From assembly GCF_016900875.1 (NCBI RefSeq), contig NZ_JAFEUM010000001.1:510918-574917 (forward strand): a stretch of DNA of 64,000 bases. The letters are read 5' to 3'. Of this stretch, positions 1-8,610 are shown in pieces. The translations under genes and the position numbers were made by a program. The notes beneath the pieces were generated by a model. The model searched no databases and had not been told where the DNA came from. It saw only the letters and a list, made by a program, of their open reading frames with translations. Each line of letters opens with the position of its first letter. Position 1 is the first letter of the stretch. This stretch comes from Vibrio ulleungensis (lineage in GTDB: Bacteria; Pseudomonadota; Gammaproteobacteria; Enterobacterales; Vibrionaceae).

Positions 1-1
1 T

Positions 2-721
2 CTGATTATTTCGCCTGACAATCAGAGCTATCATTATGATATGAATCCGAGTGCGATTGATGGTAAAGGAACGCATTGGCTCTTTCCACATCATCAAACG
101 CTGCAACTCGACCATTCGAAACCTTTTGTCCACCTAGGTGTTAAGTTTCAGGTTGGTGCGCTCTATTCGTTTAAACACTTCGCAGAGCAGCAGCCAACGC
201 TCGATTGTGTAGAGCAGGTCCAATTTAGTGAACTGTTTTCTGAGTTGATCACCGGGGAAAGCGTTAGCACTGCTGCGCTGATTAACCTGGCACGCTCTAA
301 CCCAAACAAGTGTTGCAATGAATTGGATCGGTTGTTCTTGCCTTGGGCGCTCAGCAGTCATGAGGATGCTCACAGCCAGATAACCCGAAAAGCGGTTCAA
401 GCTGTTGAATCAACGCCCATTTCCGATATAGGCAAGCAGCTGTATTGCTCGCAACGAACATTAGAAAGAAGCTTTAACAGGGTGACGGGTTTGACGTTAA
501 AGCAATGCCAGTCCATGAAAAAACTCGAGGCTATGCTTGAGTACCTGTATCAACGTGACTCTGCCGATATCGATTGGGTAGAGATCGCCTTTCAGTTTGG
601 ATTTAGCGATCAGCCTCACCTCATCCGCTACTTAAAGAAACAGATCGGCATTACGCCCAAGGTTTACGAAAAACAGCGCGGCCTAACCATAGATGTTTAT
701 GGTGGTGTTAGCTCTGTATAA
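2..721 (+). CDS. AraC-family transcriptional regulator (5' end outside window)
   Basis: The reading frame is open from the first base of the window, so the ATG at 41 is probably internal and the true start lies upstream. The visible part begins inside a ligand-sensing N-terminal domain of the kind often paired with HTH_18 (phrase HLGVKFQVGALYSF), followed by a C-terminal AraC double helix-turn-helix (ISDIGKQLYCSQRTLERSF, then EIAFQFGFSDQPHLIRYLKK). It is expected to be a cytoplasmic DNA-binding regulator. The next gene is on the same strand about 78 bp downstream. Target and ligand are unknown. The family call is firm; completeness cannot be judged. Confidence 0.85.
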   Translation: MIISPDNQSYHYDMNPSAIDGKGTHWLFPHHQTLQLDHSKPFVHLGVKFQVGALYSFKHFAEQQPTLDCVEQVQFSELFSELITGESVSTAALINLARSNPNKCCNELDRLFLPWALSSHEDAHSQITRKAVQAVESTPISDIGKQLYCSQRTLERSFNRVTGLTLKQCQSMKKLEAMLEYLYQRDSADIDWVEIAFQFGFSDQPHLIRYLKKQIGITPKVYEKQRGLTIDVYGGVSSV

Positions 722-798
722 ATTGTCGGAAATGTTCAATTAAGAGCTTCAAGATTTCGCTATTGTTCACTCACTAACTTTTGAACTCGAGAATAATT

Positions 799-1236
799 AT
801 GATCCGAAAATTACGCACAGAAGACATAGATAACGCTGTGTCTATCTGGTTTGAGGCGTCGATTAAAGCCCACAACTTTATTTCTGAAGAATTCTGGTCT
901 TCTCAAAAACAGAACATGCGCGAGCTGTACCTGCCTAATTGTGAATCGTGGGTATACGAATCGGAAGGAAAACTCATTGGCTTTGTCTCTTATTATGAAG
1001 GAAGCATACCGGCGATTTTTGTCGACCCAGATTGTCAATCGCGTGGGGTAGGCACACAACTGCTAAATCATGTGAAGAGCATGTATAACAAACTGACACT
1101 GACGGTTTATGTAGACAATGAAAACACCTATCGATTTTATCAACATCATGGTTTCATTGACTTGGATAAATGCATTTGTGACCACACGGGAAAACAACAA
1201 ATGGAAATGTGTTGGGAAAATGCTGAAGTTACCTAG
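799..1236 (+). CDS. GNAT-family N-acetyltransferase
   Basis: A 145-aa acetyl-CoA-dependent acyltransferase of the GNAT fold. Motif A, which binds acetyl-CoA, is visible as FVDPDCQSRGVGTQLLNHVK, and the C-terminal beta-strand region as LTVYVDNENTYRFYQHHGF. A TTG at 781 is possible, but the ATG at 799 gives the usual GNAT opening MIRKLRTED and is preferred. It resembles YiaC/YjaB-type proteins in size and order. The acceptor substrate cannot be read from sequence. Confidence 0.85.
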   Translation: MIRKLRTEDIDNAVSIWFEASIKAHNFISEEFWSSQKQNMRELYLPNCESWVYESEGKLIGFVSYYEGSIPAIFVDPDCQSRGVGTQLLNHVKSMYNKLTLTVYVDNENTYRFYQHHGFIDLDKCICDHTGKQQMEMCWENAEVT

Positions 1237-1723
1237 CTACCCAGTTATTTAACGTAAAGTGTGACTTGGTGCTTATTGAGAGCGCTATTTGAATCTTTGA
1301 ACGTGTTCCATTTACCATGAAATGATTGTTGTCATTGGTGACTCCCTAGATAACGGTAGTCTTTAAAAGTTCGAGCTTAGCAACGGCCAAAATACAGCTG
1401 ATATAGGCTCGATCTTAACCTCCATTAATACGGTAATGCGGTACTACCTCGTACGCGTGACTTCATAAAGCGGCATTAAGTTGCGCTATTGCCTTTTTCA
1501 TCACCTCAACGCCACTATCGCATATCCATCCATCACTGGATTAGAATCGTAATAGACACAACTTACCCACCTCTCTGAAGTCGTGACCATTATCCACAAT
1601 TCGAATAATTGATTATGAGTACAAGTCGTTTCACACATTTAAAGCGATCCACTATATTGATTCCACACAGGGATACTCATTGTGAACAGGACGTCTCATA
1701 ACACATTAAGAGAATTGTTAACT
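1237..1723. other. Intergenic region, no gene recognised
   Basis: About 490 bp between the GNAT gene and the DUF1254 gene. No convincing ORF with a ribosome binding site, RNA gene or strong hairpin was seen. It should contain the promoter of the downstream gene, but no clear -35/-10 pair stands out. Confidence 0.5.
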
Positions 1724-3211
1724 ATGAAAAGAGCCATTATTGCTTCACTCATCACCCTTAGTATGACTTCATATGCGATCGCGCAGCCTAAGTACAGCGC
1801 TGAGGTGCCTAATAGCATTATCACCCCAAACTCGGTTTCGTCTGTCTATCTTGGCGAACTCAACTACGTTGATGGCGCGCCATCAGTTGAGACGCATGCT
1901 AAAGTGCAAGATTTTGTGCAAGTATCTAACGCTGTTCGAGTATTCCTATCCGGCATTCCTGTTGCGTCGATACAAGGCATGTTACTTGGGCACGAAAGTA
2001 TCGGTATGGTACCAAACCAAACTATCGGCATTTCAGAGGACAACCTAGATGCAAATAGTTTATGGCTCACTGCAAATACCACAACGCCGTACATTACCTC
2101 TGAGATTGACGTAAAAAATGGTCCTGTGGTTCTTGAAATCTCAGCGCCTGTACTGGGGCTTCTTGACGATGCAGCGTTTAAGTTTGTAGACCGCATAGGT
2201 GTAACGCACCCAGAAAATGCAGCAAAGAAAGGCAAATATTTTATTCGTCACGCGTCTTGGGAAGGGGAAATTCCAGAAGGGTATATTGAAGTCGTCAGTG
2301 AAGGTTACCAGCACTGGTTGCTATTAAGGTTAGTAAGCTCGCCAGACACCATGAAACAGAACATAGAGACGCTTAAAGCGGGCACTAAACTCTACCCTTA
2401 TGGGCAAGAAAATAAGACAGAGTTTAAGGATCTTTCTGGTATTGATTACAACACCATTCACGCGATGGATGCAGAGTTTTACGATGAGATTAACGCCCTG
2501 ATTCAATATGAGCCTACGGCCATTTTTGACCCAGAATGGCTCTCCTTGGCAAAAGACATTGGCATAGAAAAAGGCAAAGAGTTTGCCCCTGACGAGCGTA
2601 TGCAACTGATCCTTGCGGAAGCTGCAAAAATAGCGACTGCGGAGGCGCGCTCAACGTACTTTCATCCAAAACAAGAGATGTTTCGTTACAGCGACCGTCA
2701 GTGGTTTACGCCACTAGTTTCGGGTCATGAGTTTAAAGATAACAATGGCGTTATTGATGCCGACATGCGTGCCACGTTCCACTTTATGGCAACAGGTATC
2801 ACACCTGACATGGTCACGAAAACGGTAGGACAAGGGTCGGATTACCTGCTAGCAACTCGTGATGCTAATGAAAACATACTAGATGGAAGTAAGCATTATA
2901 CGGTGACGCTGCCACCTAACGCTCCGGTTGAAAAGTTCTGGTCGTTCATGATTTATGACAATCAAACTCGTTCGATGCTTGAGACGGATCAGAAGTCTGC
3001 GGGAATTGATGGTTTAAGCGAAGATATTCAAAAAAATGAAGATGGTTCGATCACAATCCACTTCTCTCCCCAAGCACCAAAAGGCCACGAAGGGAACTGG
3101 GTTCAAACCACCGAAGGGAAGGGCTTTAATATCATTTTCAGAATGTATTCGCCTACCGAAGCTTGGTTTGACAATTCTTGGAAGCCAAGTGACTTTATCG
3201 AAGTAAAATGA
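1724..3211 (+). CDS. Exported DUF1254/DUF1214 domain protein
   Basis: A 495-aa protein starting at the ATG at 1724 (AAGAGA about 10 nt upstream). This start gives a clean signal peptide, MKRAIIASLITLSMTSYAIAQ, so it is probably periplasmic. An in-frame GTG at 1682 would add 14 residues ahead of the signal and is less likely. The N-terminal half matches DUF1254 (FLSGIPVASIQGMLLG, then SLWLTANTTTPY). The C-terminal part matches DUF1214 (VTLPPNAPVEKFWSFMIYD; TEAWFDNSWKPSDF). The biochemical role of this widespread pair is not established. A strong terminator follows at 3233, so it is probably monocistronic. Confidence 0.85.
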   Translation: MKRAIIASLITLSMTSYAIAQPKYSAEVPNSIITPNSVSSVYLGELNYVDGAPSVETHAKVQDFVQVSNAVRVFLSGIPVASIQGMLLGHESIGMVPNQTIGISEDNLDANSLWLTANTTTPYITSEIDVKNGPVVLEISAPVLGLLDDAAFKFVDRIGVTHPENAAKKGKYFIRHASWEGEIPEGYIEVVSEGYQHWLLLRLVSSPDTMKQNIETLKAGTKLYPYGQENKTEFKDLSGIDYNTIHAMDAEFYDEINALIQYEPTAIFDPEWLSLAKDIGIEKGKEFAPDERMQLILAEAAKIATAEARSTYFHPKQEMFRYSDRQWFTPLVSGHEFKDNNGVIDADMRATFHFMATGITPDMVTKTVGQGSDYLLATRDANENILDGSKHYTVTLPPNAPVEKFWSFMIYDNQTRSMLETDQKSAGIDGLSEDIQKNEDGSITIHFSPQAPKGHEGNWVQTTEGKGFNIIFRMYSPTEAWFDNSWKPSDFIEVK

Positions 3212-3232
3212 TAGTTGTGGGGTAACTCTCTG

Positions 3233-3261
3233 AAAAAGCACTCTTATTTGAGTGCTTTTTT
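3233..3261 (+). terminator. Rho-independent terminator
   Basis: Eleven-bp stem AAAAAGCACTC / GAGTGCTTTTT with a six-nt TTATTT loop, ending in a T-run 22 bp after the DUF1254 stop. Confidence 0.85.
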
Positions 3262-3309
3262 GTGTGTTAAGGTAAACTGAACACACGAGAATCTCAAAGA
3301 GTGCGTAGC

Positions 3310-4248
3310 ATGGCCAATACAACCACCAATCAACTACATCGCGTTGACCTAAATTTACTGGTCGCTCTGGATTTTCTGCTTAAAGAGCTCAATGTTACCA
3401 ATGCCGCGCAAGCAATGTTTGTTTCTCAATCGGCAATGAGTCGCAGCCTAAAACGCTTACGCGATACCTTCGATGATCCGCTTTTTGTTCGAACGGCAAC
3501 CGGGCTTACGCCAACGGCTAAAGCTCTTGAACTTGGTGAAGAGCTGCACGATATTTTGCCAAAGCTCACTGCACTGTTTCAAAAAGATTCGTTCAATCCT
3601 TTACAGTGCAACAACACCTTTACTTTAGCGCTACCGAGCTTTCTAGGCAGTACTATGTTGCCAAATCTCGCGTTAGAGCTTTTTAGTGAGGCGCCTGACG
3701 TCAATCTTGTAGAGATGTCGGCAAAAACAAACCCTTATGATCTGCTCGATAAGGGTAAACTAGATTTCGCCATCTATTACTCTCATTCGTCTGAGCTAAA
3801 ATACCGTACTACCAAAATTGCTAGTATCTATCCAGTGTTGTTTGTGAGAAGAGAGCACCCACTCGTTAATAGTCAGGCAAGCCTTAACGAAATTATGCAA
3901 TACCCTGTCTTAGCGATGAATATTGAAGAAGATCATAAACAAGCGTTTAATACGCCATTGCAACGTATTTTTGCCTCGTTGCAAAGCGAGAAACGTCCCA
4001 AACTGCGAAGTACTCAAACTCAAGTGCTTATTGATATTGCCGCCAAATCGGAAGCTGTGATTTTTGGCCTCAATGCGCTGAGCACTATGCCAGGTTTTGT
4101 CGATGATTTTGTGGCCATTTATGACTTCAAAGACCAGCCGCAGTACCACGTAGAGCTATACTTAATTCAGCAGCAACGTACCTTTAACTCTGCGGCGCAT
4201 CAATGGTTGGCCAACAAAATTTCGGCGTCGGCAAAATTGTATCTGTGA
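3310..4248 (+). CDS. LysR-family transcriptional regulator
   Basis: A 312-aa LysR-type regulator. The N-terminal winged HTH is clear (VDLNLLVALDFLLKELNVTNAA, with VSQSAMSRSLKRLRDTFDDP). A LysR substrate-binding domain follows (LALPSFLGSTMLPNLALELF onward). The ATG at 3310 has AGAG eight nt upstream; a GTG at 3301 is in frame but has no spaced SD. It lies downstream of the DUF1254 gene's terminator in the same orientation. No adjacent divergent operon identifies its target. Confidence 0.88.
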   Translation: MANTTTNQLHRVDLNLLVALDFLLKELNVTNAAQAMFVSQSAMSRSLKRLRDTFDDPLFVRTATGLTPTAKALELGEELHDILPKLTALFQKDSFNPLQCNNTFTLALPSFLGSTMLPNLALELFSEAPDVNLVEMSAKTNPYDLLDKGKLDFAIYYSHSSELKYRTTKIASIYPVLFVRREHPLVNSQASLNEIMQYPVLAMNIEEDHKQAFNTPLQRIFASLQSEKRPKLRSTQTQVLIDIAAKSEAVIFGLNALSTMPGFVDDFVAIYDFKDQPQYHVELYLIQQQRTFNSAAHQWLANKISASAKLYL

Positions 4249-4372
4249 TTGGCTCAACATCAGAAGGGGTCTGAGTCACACGCTTTTGCTGAAACTAAAT
4301 ACTTATCGAGATTGGGTTGAGTCCAATATAGAGTTGTCCACCCTGTAATCTTTTATGACATGAGCGAGAAAA

Positions 4373-5089
4373 ATGCAATCTGACATGTATTCGACCTTTT
4401 CATCAGAGTATGACTTAGCCATACAAGATAATATTTACAATGCCCACTTAGAACGCCCAACTCTTCAGGCAATGTTGCCGCAGCTTAAAAACCTTAATGT
4501 CGTCGATCTTGGGTGCGGTTCGGGTGTTTACGCTCAATATCTTCTTGCGCAAGGGGCTAGTAAAGTGACATGCATTGACTACGCAGAAGAGATGGTTCAA
4601 TTGGTTGCCAGAAAAGCGCAACAAGCTGGGGTGACAGATAGAGTCAATGCTTATGCACAGGACCTAGCTAAAGGGTTGCCAAACGAATCCACAGCAAGTG
4701 CTGATTTGATAATTGCCCCTCTCATGATCCACTATATAGAGAACCTAACCCCGCTTTTTACTGACGTGTACCGAGTTTTAAAGCCTGGCGGCTCATTTGT
4801 ATTTTCTACTCATCACCCATTTGCTGATTTTGAGTATTCCCAGTCAGGAAACTACTTTGCGCGCGAGTTGGTGGAGCAAGAGTGGGACACCGTGGGTCAG
4901 CCCATTCAGGTTAAGTTCTATCGACGCTCCCTAACCGAGATAGCTAACGCACTAACACTAAATGGCTTAGCCATTACACAAATTTCAGAAGGTGAAGTAG
5001 ATAAAAAAGTAGAACAGATGGATAAGAAAGCTTACGAATATCTTTCTAACAATCCAAACTTCATATTTATAAAATGTCGGAAAGAATAA
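4373..5089 (+). CDS. Class I SAM-dependent methyltransferase
   Basis: A 238-aa soluble methyltransferase. Motif I is textbook (VVDLGCGSGVYAQYL, residues about 43-57), followed by the acidic motif II region (VTCIDYAEEMVQ) and the post-III phrase RVLKPGGSFVFSTHHPF, typical of Methyltransf_11/25 (UbiE-like) proteins. The N-terminal SSEYD and C-terminal QMDKKAYEYLSNNPNFIFIKC resemble small-molecule methyltransferases. The substrate is unknown. Confidence 0.85.
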   Translation: MQSDMYSTFSSEYDLAIQDNIYNAHLERPTLQAMLPQLKNLNVVDLGCGSGVYAQYLLAQGASKVTCIDYAEEMVQLVARKAQQAGVTDRVNAYAQDLAKGLPNESTASADLIIAPLMIHYIENLTPLFTDVYRVLKPGGSFVFSTHHPFADFEYSQSGNYFARELVEQEWDTVGQPIQVKFYRRSLTEIANALTLNGLAITQISEGEVDKKVEQMDKKAYEYLSNNPNFIFIKCRKE

Positions 5090-5299
5090 ATACTAAAAAC
5101 TGAGACTATTTTAATTCATCTTTAGATCGTTTCTACTTCAAGATCCCCATCACATCTTAGTTTCTCGACTTACTAAGGTTCACATTTGTGGCTAAGAAGG
5201 TTTTACTTTCGTCGGCAAAACGACAATATTTAACGGTAGCTGTTGATGGTATCTGATACCTAACTAGAACAGCGCACATATAACTTAGATTGGTATTGC

Positions 5300-5407
5300 A
5301 TGGATATGAATACACAAGTGAAAAACAAAAATGGATGGCGATCAAGCTCAACAGCTTGGTACACCCACGACTACACGTTATCAATCCTTTCTAAGCTCGA
5401 CGCTTAA
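5300..5407 (+). CDS. tnaC: Candidate TnaC leader peptide of the tryptophanase operon
   Basis: A 35-codon ORF (ATG 5300, or ATG 5306 giving 33 codons) ending 189 bp before tnaA, about the spacing of E. coli tnaC-tnaA. It has two Trp codons; the second lies in W20-Y-T-H-D24, matching the W12-F-N-I-D16 spacing of the E. coli peptide, whose Trp and Asp are needed for tryptophan-dependent ribosome stalling. The residue in register with E. coli Pro24 is Lys32, and the peptide runs to Ala35 with no proline. No good SD is visible. The role, tryptophan sensing that relieves termination before tnaA, is inferred from position and the W-x3-D match. Confidence 0.65.
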   Translation: MDMNTQVKNKNGWRSSSTAWYTHDYTLSILSKLDA

Positions 5408-5422
5408 TCCTCTTCAATTCGT

Positions 5423-5438
5423 CTGGGCCCTTGCCCAG
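5423..5438 (+). promoter_or_regulatory. Hairpin just after tnaC
   Basis: Perfect CTGGGC / GCCCAG stem with a CCTT loop, 16 nt after the tnaC stop, followed by a pyrimidine-rich stretch (GCGCTTTCTTTTAC). It could act as a pause or termination structure in the leader. E. coli tna uses Rho-dependent termination at this place. Confidence 0.45.
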
Positions 5439-5525
5439 AGCGCTTTCTTTTACACGATAGAATTTCCTAAAAGTGACGCCTAATGTTGCTATCGGTATTT
5501 GTCGTGATATTCAAATAAAAGCATT

Positions 5526-5572
5526 AGCAGATCACTCTAAAGATTTCATGTGAAGACGAGTGATGATCTGCT
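5526..5572 (+). repeat. Imperfect inverted repeat in the tnaC-tnaA spacer
   Basis: AGCAGATCACTC pairs with GAGTGATgatCTGCT-type sequence across a 20-nt loop, ending 24 bp before the tnaA ATG. It could fold in the leader RNA or be a protein site; the function is not known. Confidence 0.35.
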
Positions 5573-5596
5573 GATCGAGATTGATAGGACATTATC

Positions 5597-7012
5597 ATGG
5601 AAAACTTTAAGCATTTACCTGAACCGTTTCGTATTCGTGTCGTAGAACCCGTAAAAACAACAACCAATGAATATCGTGAAAAAGCGATACTAGAGTCGGG
5701 CATGAACCCATTTTTGCTTGATAGCGAAGATGTGTTTATTGATCTGCTGACAGACAGTGGAACGGGGGCAGTAACCCAAGATATGCAAGCCGCAATGCTA
5801 CGAGGCGATGAAGCCTATAGCGGAAGTCGTAGTTATCATGCGCTTGCGAATGCGGTAAAAGATATTTTTGGTTATGAGTTCACGATTCCTACGCACCAGG
5901 GACGCGGCGCCGAGCAAATCTACATACCGGTTTTGATCAGTATGCGTGAAAAAGAAAAAGGCTTAGAGCGAAGTAAAATGGTCGCTATTTCTAACTATTT
6001 TTTCGATACCACCCAAGGCCATACTCAGGTGAACTGCTGTAAAGCGAAGAATGCTTACATTGAAGATGCATTTGATACTAGTGTTAATGCAGACTTCAAA
6101 GGTAACTTTGATTTGGACAAGCTTGAATACGCAATTCAAGAAGCGGGTCCAAAGAACGTACCTTATATCGTGAGTACCATTACCTGTAACTCGGCTGGTG
6201 GTCAGCCCGTTTCTATTGCGAACTTAAAAGCGGTGTATGAAATTGCCCAGCGATACGACATCCCTGTGATTATGGACTCAGCACGCTTTGCAGAAAATGC
6301 GTACTTTATTCAGCAGCGTGAACCTGGCTATCAAGACTGGACGATAGAGGCGATTACGCGCGAAACCTACAAGTATGCTGATGGTCTGGCGATGTCTGCC
6401 AAAAAAGATGCCATGGTACAGATGGGCGGTTTATTGTGCTTTAAGAATGAAAAATTCTTAGACGCCTACAATGAATGTCGAACGCTTTGCGTTGTGCAAG
6501 AAGGCTTCCCAACGTACGGCGGTCTGGAAGGTGGCGCAATGGAGCGTCTAGCCGTAGGTCTTTATGACGGAATGCGACAAGAATGGTTGGCGTACCGAAT
6601 TGCTCAGGTGAAGTATCTGGTTGATGGGCTTGATGAAATTGGTGTAGTTTGCCAACAGGCTGGTGGCCACGCCGCGTTTGTTGATGCAGGGAAGTTACTT
6701 CCTCATGTCCCCCCTCATCAGTTCCCAGCCCATGCACTAGCCTGTGAGCTGTATAAAGTCGCTGGAATTCGAGCTGTCGAGATTGGGTCATTGCTGCAAG
6801 GGCGAGATCCTGAAACCGGTAAGCAGTACCCATGCCCAGCGGAGTTATTGCGATTAACCATCCCTCGGGCTACCTACACGCAAAGTCACATGGACTTCAT
6901 TATTGAAGCGTTTGAGAAGGTGAAAGAGCGAGCGGCTCAAGTTAAAGGTCTTGAGTTTGTTTACGAGCCACCTGTATTACGTCACTTCACTGCTAGGTTG
7001 AAAGAAGTCTAA
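5597..7012 (+). CDS. tnaA: Tryptophanase (L-tryptophan indole-lyase)
   Basis: A 471-aa PLP enzyme, the same length as the E. coli protein. It splits L-tryptophan to indole, pyruvate and ammonia in the cytoplasm. The PLP lysine is K270 in [13 protein letters not shown], at the same residue number as in E. coli, where the motif normally reads AMVPMGG; the Q for P change is mild. Other family landmarks are [23 protein letters not shown] and [18 protein letters not shown] lies about 8 nt before the ATG. A tnaC-like leader precedes it and a terminator follows 13 bp after the stop. No tnaB permease is adjacent. Indole is a known Vibrio signal, so the leader and lack of tnaB matter for regulation. 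Confidence 0.97.
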   Translation: MENFKHLPEPFRIRVVEPVKTTTNEYREKAILESGMNPFLLDSEDVFIDLLTDSGTGAVTQDMQAAMLRGDEAYSGSRSYHALANAVKDIFGYEFTIPTHQGRGAEQIYIPVLISMREKEKGLERSKMVAISNYFFDTTQGHTQVNCCKAKNAYIEDAFDTSVNADFKGNFDLDKLEYAIQEAGPKNVPYIVSTITCNSAGGQPVSIANLKAVYEIAQRYDIPVIMDSARFAENAYFIQQREPGYQDWTIEAITRETYKYADGLAMSAKKDAMVQMGGLLCFKNEKFLDAYNECRTLCVVQEGFPTYGGLEGGAMERLAVGLYDGMRQEWLAYRIAQVKYLVDGLDEIGVVCQQAGGHAAFVDAGKLLPHVPPHQFPAHALACELYKVAGIRAVEIGSLLQGRDPETGKQYPCPAELLRLTIPRATYTQSHMDFIIEAFEKVKERAAQVKGLEFVYEPPVLRHFTARLKEV

Positions 7013-7025
7013 TATCCAAGCAAGG

Positions 7026-7060
7026 GAAGAACCACTTTACAAGGTGGTTCTTCATATTTT
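7026..7060 (+). terminator. Terminator of tnaA
   Basis: Ten-bp perfect stem GAAGAACCAC / GTGGTTCTTC with an 8-nt loop, followed by ATATTTT. Confidence 0.8.
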
Positions 7061-7244
7061 AACGGCTGTGTAGAGACATTCTGGGCTTCCTAAAGGTCGT
7101 TTTTCATCAAGGCGTTAATCCTTTTAATTTGCTTGCAAACCAATTATTGGCTTAGGGTCTATTTTAGTCACAGTTTGTGCTTATTTTTCTTTCTAAAAAG
7201 GTAGAAAAGTATATAGTGTTATTAAGGTTGAAGTGAGAATCGAT

Positions 7245-7502
7245 ATGCCGTTACAGAGAAAACAACCCAAAGTATCACTAAACATTAAGATTTCGTCAGA
7301 CTTAGATTTTCGACTTAAACGAGCCAGAAAAGCGGCACGTGAACAGGGACAGATGTTCAACGTATCTCAAGAAGTTGAACAATTCCTTGAGAAAGAACTA
7401 CAGGTAGTTGAGCGCCAGCTTTCCATAGATGAAGAGATCAAAAGTAACCTAGAAGAACTTGGTGGAATGAATATTGATAAGTTAATGAAATCAATGGATT
7501 AA
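7245..7502 (+). CDS. Small charged hypothetical protein, possibly DNA-binding
   Basis: An 85-aa, highly charged protein if the ATG at 7245 is used; a GTG at 7233 is also in frame. The N-terminal part (PKVSLNIKISSDLDFRLKRARKAAREQG) reads like a short beta-strand followed by a basic helix, as in ribbon-helix-helix proteins. The remainder is acidic and likely helical or coiled-coil (VEQFLEKELQVVERQL). No family is recognised with certainty. It is followed 59 bp later by a 40-aa hydrophobic ORF with a very strong ribosome site, so the two probably form a unit. Confidence 0.65.
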   Translation: MPLQRKQPKVSLNIKISSDLDFRLKRARKAAREQGQMFNVSQEVEQFLEKELQVVERQLSIDEEIKSNLEELGGMNIDKLMKSMD

Positions 7503-7561
7503 GTTTTTGTTTTTCTTGCGATGATTTAAACAACTTACAAACCATAAACTTGGAGAGGATA

Positions 7562-7684
7562 ATGGGAACAATAATTGGGCTTTTGATTTTAGCCGGAGTC
7601 GATGTACTCCTTAAGCGTAAAACAGGACTTCATTTGCATCAGTGGATTGCAAAAAAATACAGCGATCATCAGGATAACAAATAA
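7562..7684 (+). CDS. Small single-pass membrane protein (40 aa)
   Basis: Translation predicts one hydrophobic N-terminal helix (GTIIGLLILAGVDVLL) and a basic, hydrophilic tail rich in Lys and His. Start evidence is good: GGAGAGG at 7553-7559 just before the ATG. It follows the 85-aa charged protein. The function is unknown; it is too small for standard gene callers and is likely to be missing from automatic annotation. Confidence 0.6.
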   Translation: MGTIIGLLILAGVDVLLKRKTGLHLHQWIAKKYSDHQDNK

Positions 7685-7741
7685 GCCATTCTTTTAGGAA
7701 TTACAGAGTCCACTGACAAGGATACTAATACAACATTCTTC

Positions 7742-8476
7742 CTACACCGACTTGTAGCCGTGAGCAAAATTTCGAACCGGAGACACTTGCTGATCAAAAG
7801 CAACATGGCGACGGAGAAAGGTCTCACCTTCAATCACTTCAGGGTCACTGATCCTATCCATTCTAAAATGTCTAAAATCTTGCCTTGATGGATCCCATGC
7901 CACCAAGTACCAAAGTGGAGGCAATATTAGCATTGCCTGAGGCTCAACCTGTCGCTGCGACTTCTTGCCATTTACATCTTGGTATCGAAACTTCAAAGGG
8001 CATTGATTTAAAAAGGCCGTTTCAAATTCTGGTAGTAGGGAAGTGTCTACAGCTCTCATATTAGAAAGGTTAACTTGCTGGGACAAAGTGCCAATATATA
8101 GGCAATCTAAAAGTCGTCGTAGGTCATTGAGCTTGTCGGAAGGTAGAGACTTCTCGATCTTAGCTAAAGCCGTGTCGGCAAGGGTGGTAAAGGGGACGCG
8201 ACCCATAGCGTAGACGGTAGATACACTGATCACCAATGAAAATACTTCTGCGACAGAGAGTCGCACGGTTGTTTGTACTGACCTCTGGTCTAGCTGAAGA
8301 CCTCCTCCACGACCGGGCTCAGAATGGATAACAAAGCCTTCATCGCGTAGTTTAGAGAGATCGCGCAATACGGTGCGTCGTGATATTCCCACCTCTTGGG
8401 TAAGCTCCGCAATGGTCGTTGTGCCTTTACGCCGGAGAAAACGGATAATTGAATCATGTCGTTGGCGAACAGTCAT
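7742..8476 (-). CDS. HTH-WYL domain transcriptional regulator (YafY-type)
   Basis: A 244-aa regulator. The N-terminal winged HTH of DeoR/HTH_11 type (RQRHDSIIRFLRRKGTTTIAELTQEVGISRRTVLRDLSKLRDEGF) is followed by a WYL ligand/nucleotide-sensing domain (LPPLWYLVAWDPSRQDFRHFRMDRI). It is divergent from an alpha/beta hydrolase gene. A perfect 13-bp inverted repeat lies 14 bp upstream of its start codon, a natural candidate for autoregulation and control of the hydrolase. Confidence 0.9.
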   Translation of the reverse strand: MTVRQRHDSIIRFLRRKGTTTIAELTQEVGISRRTVLRDLSKLRDEGFVIHSEPGRGGGLQLDQRSVQTTVRLSVAEVFSLVISVSTVYAMGRVPFTTLADTALAKIEKSLPSDKLNDLRRLLDCLYIGTLSQQVNLSNMRAVDTSLLPEFETAFLNQCPLKFRYQDVNGKKSQRQVEPQAMLILPPLWYLVAWDPSRQDFRHFRMDRISDPEVIEGETFLRRHVAFDQQVSPVRNFAHGYKSV

Positions 8477-8489
8477 TGTTGGCTTTTAA

Positions 8490-8526
8490 TCCTTTAAAGG
8501 TGCCACAATTTGACACCTTTAAAGGA
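8490..8526. promoter_or_regulatory. Perfect 13-bp inverted repeat, candidate operator
   Basis: TCCTTTAAAGGTG (8490-8502) and CACCTTTAAAGGA (8514-8526) are exact inverted copies with an 11-bp spacer. Each arm contains the smaller palindrome CCTTTAAAGG. It lies in the divergent gap between the WYL regulator and the hydrolase, and a TTGACA is embedded at 8510-8515. It is likely the binding site of the WYL regulator. Confidence 0.65.
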
Positions 8527-8610
8527 TATAACAGGGTTTCACTAGTCGGCAAAGTTTATTTGGATGGATTTGCCGCTACTTTAGAATTTAAAAACCCTCG
8601 GAGTCCTCCT

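Noticed and set aside
5157-5384. 75-codon minus-strand frame before tnaA
   Set aside because: Overlaps the plus-strand tnaC-like ORF, which has the better-supported W-x3-D match and position.
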